Shown one piece after another: positions 43,580-51,543 of a stretch of DNA of 51,543 nucleotides. The first letter of the stretch is position 1, and each line of letters opens with the position of its first letter. A program made the position numbers and the translations under genes. The notes under the pieces were generated by a model. The model saw only the letters and a list, made by a program, of their open reading frames with translations. It made no database searches and had not been told where the DNA came from. The stretch is from Hofstenia miamia (taxonomy: Eukaryota; Xenacoelomorpha; Acoela), in the NCBI GenBank assembly GCA_004352715.1, contig SCFE01000032.1:656072-707614 (forward strand), given 5' to 3'.

Positions 43580-44579
43580 NNNNNNNNNNNNNNNNNNNNN
43601 NNNNNNNNNNNNNNNNNNNNNNNNNNNNNNNNNNNNNNNNNNNNNNNNNNNNNNNNNNNNNNNNNNNNNNNNNNNNNNNNNNNNNNNNNNNNNNNNNNNN
43701 NNNNNNNNNNNNNNNNNNNNNNNNNNNNNNNNNNNNNNNNNNNNNNNNNNNNNNNNNNNNNNNNNNNNNNNNNNNNNNNNNNNNNNNNNNNNNNNNNNNN
43801 NNNNNNNNNNNNNNNNNNNNNNNNNNNNNNNNNNNNNNNNNNNNNNNNNNNNNNNNNNNNNNNNNNNNNNNNNNNNNNNNNNNNNNNNNNNNNNNNNNNN
43901 NNNNNNNNNNNNNNNNNNNNNNNNNNNNNNNNNNNNNNNNNNNNNNNNNNNNNNNNNNNNNNNNNNNNNNNNNNNNNNNNNNNNNNNNNNNNNNNNNNNN
44001 NNNNNNNNNNNNNNNNNNNNNNNNNNNNNNNNNNNNNNNNNNNNNNNNNNNNNNNNNNNNNNNNNNNNNNNNNNNNNNNNNNNNNNNNNNNNNNNNNNNN
44101 NNNNNNNNNNNNNNNNNNNNNNNNNNNNNNNNNNNNNNNNNNNNNNNNNNNNNNNNNNNNNNNNNNNNNNNNNNNNNNNNNNNNNNNNNNNNNNNNNNNN
44201 NNNNNNNNNNNNNNNNNNNNNNNNNNNNNNNNNNNNNNNNNNNNNNNNNNNNNNNNNNNNNNNNNNNNNNNNNNNNNNNNNNNNNNNNNNNNNNNNNNNN
44301 NNNNNNNNNNNNNNNNNNNNNNNNNNNNNNNNNNNNNNNNNNNNNNNNNNNNNNNNNNNNNNNNNNNNNNNNNNNNNNNNNNNNNNNNNNNNNNNNNNNN
44401 NNNNNNNNNNNNNNNNNNNNNNNNNNNNNNNNNNNNNNNNNNNNNNNNNNNNNNNNNNNNNNNNNNNNNNNNNNNNNNNNNNNNNNNNNNNNNNNNNNNN
44501 NNNNNNNNNNNNNNNNNNNNNNNNNNNNNNNNNNNNNNNNNNNNNNNNNNNNNNNNNNNNNNNNNNNNNNNNNNNNNNN
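43580..44579. other. Assembly gap, exactly 1000 N
   Basis: Placeholder gap of unknown size. Confidence 0.98.
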
Positions 44580-44644
44580 AATAATTTATTTGTGCTAACG
44601 TAAGACGTGAGTTATATGTGCAAAGCGAACGTTTACAATTTGAA

Positions 44645-44945
44645 AATAATTTTGCTATCACATAAATATTTAGAGAGTCCCATTTATTCAAGATATTGAT
44701 TATATATAATTTAGCTGTGTTAAACCAAGCATGATTGCCGTTTTTGGTATGGCTATATATGCCACGTCAAAATTTGTTAGCCNNNNNNNNNNAATAATTT
44801 TGCTATCACATAAATATTTAGAGAGTCCCATTTATTCAAGATATTGATTGTATAAATTAATGTGGCTAATAATTTAGCTGTGTTAAACCAAGCATGATTG
44901 CCGTTTTTGGTATGGCTATATATGCCACGTCAAAATTTGTTAGCC
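44645..44945. repeat. Two alleles of one locus around a 10-N gap
   Basis: 44645-44782 and 44793-44945 are the same sequence except for a ~15-bp difference around TTAATGTGGCTAATAATT. Only the second copy continues onward, as expected for un-merged haplotypes. Confidence 0.75.
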
Positions 44946-46173
44946 ATTCATAATTCCAATATTCTTAATTGCGTCGATGTAACATCGCCATTATGTAATA
45001 TATAATGAATAATGGTAAAATGTATGAAGGATGCATGTGATAATAACGTCATTTCCAATCTTACACAAAATTAATACAAAATTGTAAGCTGAAATTCACA
45101 GGCAACAATTTTTTTATAATATATATGACATTTTACTGATATCACAAACAATTAACTAGGTTGCAGAACGATTTTAAAACATTCAGAAACAAATTTTGAA
45201 ATAAAACCATTTTGTTTGTATTCCAATACAACTCATTTTATTAGGCGCAAACATTGAAAATGGAAACAAATTAACAGTTAGTATTTGTTTGCAATCTACT
45301 ATTACAAATGGGAAACAGCTTCATCATTAGTATTTGTGTTTTCAATCAAATAAAGCTGCTTAATAAAATTTTGCACAACATTTGCAAATTGTGATTTAAT
45401 CAAAGTGTTGTTTTTTTGTTCAAAACAATGTAAAATAAATATTTACCCATGGAATTGTTATAAATATAAGGTATATGACATAAAACTATACAATTCCTTG
45501 AAACTCAATATAATTACTGTATATGCAACAATAAATTTTTGAATTTCAATTCCCGCCATGATTTTAACTTTGACATCTATGACCATAAAATCATTTTCTA
45601 ACATACAATTATAGTATTCATAATACGGTACGTTAATGATATGAAAATCCTCTTTACATTTTATAATTTAAACAGTAAAAGTACTCTTAGTTATATCGTA
45701 TGTTAGGTAAAATATCCTTGCCCTCGCACTTACTGAAAATTCGTTCCACCCCACTGATGGTACCATATCTTAACCAGTACCTGTGAGCCAAAGTCTAAAT
45801 TAGGCAAAAAACAGGTTTTCTACTGATTATTGTTATATATTACAAGTTACTTTAAGGAACCAATACAAAAAGGAAGAATTACTAATATCTCTTTGGTACT
45901 AGAAATTTTGATTTTGTAAAAATTGCATTCAAATATGATGATGTTATATATATATATATATGCATTCTTAAATGTGTATATACCGATAAATTACTATAGT
46001 GAAAATTGATAGTTGCATATTTTACAACCACATCGCTAATAGATCATGTCTAGCCATTACTTGTGGTTATACTTGTTTGCAAAATTTCAAATATTAGCTA
46101 TATATTTGCTATTGTTATTAGCATTTAGTCTGTTGAAAATTGAAATTAAAATTTTGAAAGGTTGTATTCAAAT
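44946..46173. other. Non-coding AT-rich stretch
   Basis: No gene seen; a TA microsatellite lies at about 45945-45962. Confidence 0.5.
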
Positions 46174-46621
46174 GTAACCTTAAGCAGCCCAGGGGTTTTT
46201 CAAAAAATGTTATGATCCTATAAAAATTTTTAAATGCTTATAGTCTTTGGCCCTGCTACCTCTGACTTTGCGCATGGCATGCCTCAATGGGTTTGGAATA
46301 TCTTTGCACATATCTAAAAACAGTCAAAGTTGTTTGTTGTTTCCATGGGCTCTAAACCTTATAAATACATGAACATTAGATTTGGAGAGAATTTACTTCT
46401 TGAAAAATTCGAAATTTTCAAAGGAAATGTGTTAATCTTTTCAACAACCTCATCAACAGCAATAGACTTTAATGAGAAATTTTCAAATTATAATAAAGTG
46501 TTTCTCAATATACCTGCCCATGCCACAGGATTTTGAAATTTGCTAATGGGCTCTGAGAAAATTCTTTGTAAATGTGGAAAACGTTTTGTCCTTTAAAATG
46601 GAGGCTAGGCTGTTTAAGGTT
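46174..46621. mobile_element. Possible ~445-bp inverted-repeat element
   Basis: TAACCTTAAGCAGCC near 46176 and GGCTGTTTAAGGTTA near 46605-46619 are inverted repeats with one mismatch over 15 bp. Target duplication is unclear. A 68-codon frame at 46330-46536 lies inside (for example GSKPYKYMNIRFGENLLLE) but matches nothing I know. Confidence 0.35.
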
Positions 46622-46663
46622 AACCAACAAGTGTTTCCTTATGGTACTTTGGATATATGAATA

Positions 46664-47771
46664 GTAATATCCGAGCATATTTCATTACACTTTTTTCTGA
46701 TTAGTCGAAAGGGGGGTCTTAGCCAGTTTCACTATGACTTATGGCCAGTGTTCAGTCGTGGATATTGACAGGGGTGTTGCAGTGACGTCATGAAAATTGC
46801 ATAGCCATGTACTTGCTAAGTGAATCATTTATGGGACCTAATTTAGTTTGCATGTTTTATTTTACTTTATTACATCTATTTTTTTGTTAATACACATGGC
46901 TGACAAATTAGGGTTTACATCATGTTTGTGATTATACATTGCTGACTAATAATTCTCCCATCCACAAAAATTCCACGCGTTGCTATTGCTTAGCTAGTCT
47001 TTGTAAAAATTAAATTCATTATTTTCTAATCATTAGATACATTTGTTGAAATTTAATTAATTTTTTGTTAATTCTAAACATTACATACAAAGAGTTACAT
47101 TTCTGATTTTTGATTACACTGCTATTTCATTGTAAGAATCCATATGTTTAATTCATTTTTTGCTAATAAATAATGGAAAACTATTCACTATACTTAAACA
47201 TTACAGGCGTATGAAATGTAGAGTTACATGATAAGCCAATTTCCTTTTCCAAAAAATTATACATGTGACTATATTAGTAGGAATTATATAGATATACACG
47301 CTCTCATTAATACACTATTATTACATTAGTTTTTTCACAATTGTCTTTCTTTGTATTCCTTTCTTAGTTTTTACGGATTTTCGGGGTTGTACATGTTTGT
47401 AGACTGTTACATCTTTTGTCAACTTTGCAAATTTTCCCTTGGAAAACTGTCAGAAAAAAGCATTTTCTATATTTGTTAACAATTGATTAACAGGTGCTAA
47501 TTGATGATTCATACTCCTTGTGATTAATTCATGAATTATAAAGGGTGTTGCCAAAAAGATGCAAATATTCACGCATTACATAATCAATCTATGAGTAATT
47601 TTAGAATGTACATGTGTACATGTTAGAGAATTCGTTATATATGATTGCAACCTTAATGAATAAATCATACTGACATTAGATCTCATTATTAACAGGGGAT
47701 TGCATTGAATCCAATCCAGTCCACTATGTATCAAAATATTTGGAGAAATATATTAGTCATGTATACACATA
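46664..47771 (+). repeat. Large repeat copy C, joined to unique downstream sequence
   Basis: Same order as copy A: a degenerate CCAAT box (CTGATTAGTCG), CRE (GTGACGTCATG near 46783-46793) and the same 1-kb body, with about 100 bp deleted near 47040. Unlike A, it continues past GTATACACATA without a gap into a protein-like frame at 47925-48209. This suggests the module is the 5' region of a gene or element. Confidence 0.85.
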
Positions 47772-47924
47772 GTTTATATAAGCATATAGTAGAGGTGTTT
47801 GGAAAAATTTCCTAAGTATTGTTAAAAAATTAGTTGGTTTGTACAAAAATTGATTGATAGTTTAAAACATGGAGGCGTATTTGTTTCAGGAAAAAATACA
47901 AGTATCATTAAAATTCATACTTAA

Positions 47925-48209
47925 TTCAGTTTCAAAGGAATTCCATTTACAATATATATATCTCTTTATGAGTTGCCAGTTGGTGAATCATTTACAATAT
48001 ACAATGTGTATCAAACTCAAACAAAGTATGGTCCAGCAGTTAAAATTATTTTGCAAAATGGAAATTGCTTTTTTCTTCCCAAATGCTATGCACAAAGAGC
48101 TTGCACGAAATTCAATATGTTAATTGGACTTAAAGTTCTTCAATGTCACAATAAACCTCTGAAATATTTCTGTTGTAAACCAAGTATTGTGTTGAAATTT
48201 AGCATGTAA
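47925..48209 (+). CDS. Small protein-like frame, possible transposon-associated single-domain protein
   Basis: The frame is open from 47925 to a TAA at 48207-48209, with no ATG near its start, so it is a piece or a spliced exon; TTAATTCAG just before 47930 could be an acceptor. The core reads YELPVGESFTIYNVYQTQT, KYGPAVKIILQNG and CFFLPKCYAQRA, ending in ...IVLKFSM. I recall the pattern 'l.vG..y.I......TkYG..v...l.....vFLP.rY' from many uncharacterised multi-copy invertebrate proteins; a small beta-barrel fold is a guess. An overlapping frame at 47869-48123 starts with an ATG (MEAYLFQEK) and could supply the N-terminus only with a frame change. Confidence 0.45.
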   Translation, partial: FSFKGIPFTIYISLYELPVGESFTIYNVYQTQTKYGPAVKIILQNGNCFFLPKCYAQRACTKFNMLIGLKVLQCHNKPLKYFCCKPSIVLKFSM

Positions 48210-48433
48210 TTTTATTTTAGAAGGTGTAAATTCATATTCCTTGTCAGATTTGTTTTTCTCTTTGTTTGTATTTTTACATAAATAGTTGATTTTTGCTAGA
48301 ACTACAAAAAATAAGAAACAGTTTTACAAAGTAATATAAAATATATTGCAATAGGTTAGACTTCAACAACAACTTGAGCCAATGCATTGTCAAGCATAAT
48401 ATTCTCTTAATGGATATCCTGTTTTCAATGTAA

Positions 48434-48725
48434 GTAGTATAGACAGGCTAGAGGAGGCTACATTGGGACACCCTGAGTTCTTGTAACACCCCATTACTAT
48501 TTGCCACATGGAAATGAAGTGATTCTATTGGATGCCATCTAGCGACGAAATATTTTTGACAAAACTAAAATGAGCAAATTAATTTTTTGACAAAGTTTTT
48601 AATTGTTAGGCAAACTGACATATTTACTTCTGTTAATATACATGTTCATTGTAGCAACACCCTTAATTATGCAACACCATTGTTAAGGAAAACAATTCAT
48701 AGATCCAAAACCCAAATATTTCAAA
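48434..48725 (+). repeat. Left arm of an inverted repeat (partner 49930-50222)
   Basis: About 290 bp, with blocks TAGACAGGCTAG, CATTGGGACACCCTGAG and TTTGACAAAGTTTTTAATTG, are reproduced inverted at 49930-50222 with few differences. A frame covering 48587-48823 has a near-identical counterpart read from the other arm (NIHVHC, then NTLNYATP and LRKTIHRSKTQIFQ in both). Either it is conserved coding sequence or a recently copied repeat. Confidence 0.8.
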
Positions 48726-48929
48726 CAAAATATGATGTATTATTTGCATTAGAGTGTGTTTCCAAGTGTGTTAATATTGATCAAAACAAATATGCAAGAG
48801 GTGGAAAACAGCAATTTCTTTAGCAATTGTGTATAAATTGTAAAAGCATACATTACTGCAATGGCTTTGAGTGATGAAGTTCAGCATTGTACAATCTTCA
48901 AGTTTCCATCTTCATTCTAAAATATGACG

Positions 48930-49929
48930 NNNNNNNNNNNNNNNNNNNNNNNNNNNNNNNNNNNNNNNNNNNNNNNNNNNNNNNNNNNNNNNNNNNNNNN
49001 NNNNNNNNNNNNNNNNNNNNNNNNNNNNNNNNNNNNNNNNNNNNNNNNNNNNNNNNNNNNNNNNNNNNNNNNNNNNNNNNNNNNNNNNNNNNNNNNNNNN
49101 NNNNNNNNNNNNNNNNNNNNNNNNNNNNNNNNNNNNNNNNNNNNNNNNNNNNNNNNNNNNNNNNNNNNNNNNNNNNNNNNNNNNNNNNNNNNNNNNNNNN
49201 NNNNNNNNNNNNNNNNNNNNNNNNNNNNNNNNNNNNNNNNNNNNNNNNNNNNNNNNNNNNNNNNNNNNNNNNNNNNNNNNNNNNNNNNNNNNNNNNNNNN
49301 NNNNNNNNNNNNNNNNNNNNNNNNNNNNNNNNNNNNNNNNNNNNNNNNNNNNNNNNNNNNNNNNNNNNNNNNNNNNNNNNNNNNNNNNNNNNNNNNNNNN
49401 NNNNNNNNNNNNNNNNNNNNNNNNNNNNNNNNNNNNNNNNNNNNNNNNNNNNNNNNNNNNNNNNNNNNNNNNNNNNNNNNNNNNNNNNNNNNNNNNNNNN
49501 NNNNNNNNNNNNNNNNNNNNNNNNNNNNNNNNNNNNNNNNNNNNNNNNNNNNNNNNNNNNNNNNNNNNNNNNNNNNNNNNNNNNNNNNNNNNNNNNNNNN
49601 NNNNNNNNNNNNNNNNNNNNNNNNNNNNNNNNNNNNNNNNNNNNNNNNNNNNNNNNNNNNNNNNNNNNNNNNNNNNNNNNNNNNNNNNNNNNNNNNNNNN
49701 NNNNNNNNNNNNNNNNNNNNNNNNNNNNNNNNNNNNNNNNNNNNNNNNNNNNNNNNNNNNNNNNNNNNNNNNNNNNNNNNNNNNNNNNNNNNNNNNNNNN
49801 NNNNNNNNNNNNNNNNNNNNNNNNNNNNNNNNNNNNNNNNNNNNNNNNNNNNNNNNNNNNNNNNNNNNNNNNNNNNNNNNNNNNNNNNNNNNNNNNNNNN
49901 NNNNNNNNNNNNNNNNNNNNNNNNNNNNN
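48930..49929. other. Assembly gap, exactly 1000 N
   Basis: Placeholder gap of unknown size between the two inverted arms. Confidence 0.98.
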
Positions 49930-50222
49930 TTTGAAATATTTGGGTTTTGGATCTATGAATTGTTTTCCTTAAACATGGTGTTGCATAATTAAGGGTGTTG
50001 CAACAATGAACATGTATATTAACAGAAGTAAATATGTCAGTTTGCCTAACAATTAAAAACTTTGTCAAAAAATTAATTTGCTCATTTTAGTTTTGTCAAA
50101 AATATTTCGTCGCTAGATGGCGTCCAATAGAATCACTTCATTTCCATGTGGCAAATAGTAATGGGGTGTTACAAGAACTCAGGGTGTCCCAATGTAGACT
50201 CTGCTAGCCTGTCTAAACTACT
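49930..50222 (-). repeat. Right arm of the inverted repeat (partner 48434-48725)
   Basis: Reverse complement of 48434-48725, truncated by the gap on its left. After about 50222 the two copies diverge. Confidence 0.8.
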
Positions 50223-51543
50223 AATGTACTTCAATCTTAGAAATATATGCATGATTTCAATAAAGCTCATTAGCACACAAGAATATTGAAAATTCAATCA
50301 TTTTAACTAGAACAATGTGTTTTTAATGCACTTGTCAGTCTTTGTGTAGAGTTTAATTGCAAAAGTTGGTTTTTCTTTACTGTGTAAGTTGTTTTTATAA
50401 TTAGAAATATTAAATTTTTTTTTCAACAAAACTTTTACAGCTAATGAAATCTCAGAAATTATTTAATGTCATGTCCTATGAATTAAAATCTTCAAAAACA
50501 TATGCATATATATATTTTTCATAGTAATGACTAGTTATTGAAACACTGTCTTCATGTGACAGAAATGGTAGTCAAAAATCATTTATGCTTTCAATTAATG
50601 CTAACATCTATTAGAGGGTACAGCTTCTTTAAACCATATTTGATATAACATTTGATTGTGTCTATAACAACACTGCCCTCATGTAGAAGAGTGAAAATCA
50701 AAAACCAATAATCTTTTTAATTAATGGTAATGTATGTTAGAGATTTCAGTTCTTATAACACATAGCAGGGCTTTCTATTGTGTCAATCTTTCATCATTCA
50801 TACTGAAAGCAAAATATATGCTATTATTAAAAACATAAAGCCTTGAATGATAAATCAATTACAATGCTAGATAGGATGTATTCAAACCATCATGTAAAGA
50901 GATACAAATTTACAATGAAATGGGGTATACATCTGATCATTATATCATGTAACACGCTAATAATTTGCTAATATAAGAAAAACCTGTTTGGATGTCAGTC
51001 ATTCATTGCAAAAAAAGGCATGGAATTATATATATAATGAATAAATATTCATAAATCACTATAATCACAACCAATTGTTGTGAAAAAAATTAGCACTGCA
51101 TGAATATTAAGTGTATAAATTCAAACAAAATGATGGTAAAATAATGGGGATTTATCTGATCATTCTATTATCAATGCAATAAAGACAAAATAATTTAATA
51201 ACTTTGTTTAGTTATTTCTAAAATGTCATTTCAAATAAACTCTTACTACATTAAGTGAATTCTATTTGAATTTATTTTGACCAAAAATGCCATGTTCTTG
51301 TTTCCATTGATATTATAATCACTAAACAACACAGGTAAAAAAATAGAGCAGTGAATTTGGTAAAAATTAAGAAATTCAGGAAAAAATTATTCAGCAAATA
51401 AATAATGAAATAATGTTGTATTATTAAAGTTCTTTGTTCTATTTAATGAATCATATATATCAAAAATTGATGTGTTTCAGCTATTCATTTTACATTATGG
51501 TTGAATATGCTTTGTATTAAAAAACCATTTCTTTCATATTACA
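50223..51543. other. Non-coding AT-rich stretch to the window end
   Basis: No gene, RNA gene or clear repeat seen. Confidence 0.5.

Noticed and set aside
1-51543. CRISPR arrays, bacterial operons, rRNA or tRNA genes
   Set aside because: None is visible; spliced genes and animal transposons show the window is eukaryotic, and the repeats lack regular repeat-spacer form.

Overview
This is a eukaryotic, clearly animal, window: AT-rich, intron-bearing and full of transposon debris. Its one secure host gene is a complete O-GlcNAc transferase (OGT) on the minus strand. That gene, animal-type LINE fragments, a THAP-domain P-like element and piggyBac, hAT, Harbinger and Tc1/mariner relatives point to an invertebrate metazoan. 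I cannot resolve the phylum. Two OGT introns are only 43 nt long while others reach 5.4 kb. Five gaps of exactly 1000 N and three small N gaps flanked by near-identical sequence suggest a draft assembly of a heterozygous diploid.

Layout. 1-1790: two LINE reverse-transcriptase relics, one per strand. 1790-11200: mostly non-coding, with a piggyBac-type MITE nested in an older inverted repeat (2536-2908), a 754-bp Tc1/mariner-type MITE (6902-7655), a GC-rich tandem patch with stacked palindromes (8092-8240) and a decayed PIF/Harbinger relic (10131-11151). 11328-24490: OGT, 11 coding exons, 1035 codons, with all splice junctions GT-AG and in phase. Its introns hold further relics; the largest (intron 10) carries a LINE fragment and, antisense to OGT, a 2875-bp P-like element (12835-15709) with an 8-bp target duplication. 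24500-28200: a possible OGT 5' leader exon, a MITE inside a LINE tail, and one orphan plus-strand exon (27852-28032) followed closely by a piggyBac-type MITE. 30546-33404: a 1.34-kb non-autonomous hAT and a 193-bp fold-back MITE present in two alternative versions. 36840-51543: a gap-broken repetitive block. It has four copies of a promoter-like module (CCAAT box plus CRE), a C-terminal protein piece with a DDKR motif, a small protein-like frame, a ~275-bp tandem array and inverted contigs. It may be one or more copies of a large multi-copy element.

Most interesting point: the P-like transposase frame is interrupted at 13415-13562 by a 148-bp TTAA-flanked inverted-repeat element. Its edges provide GT and, with the duplicated TTAA plus the next host base, AG. 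Removing 13416-13567 as an intron rejoins the THAP half and the transposase half exactly in frame. This is the geometry expected of an introner, a transposon that creates an intron. Second in interest is the repeated CCAAT/CRE module family on the right. The genes do not form an operon or pathway: OGT is the only recognised host gene, and the rest is mobile DNA in and around it.
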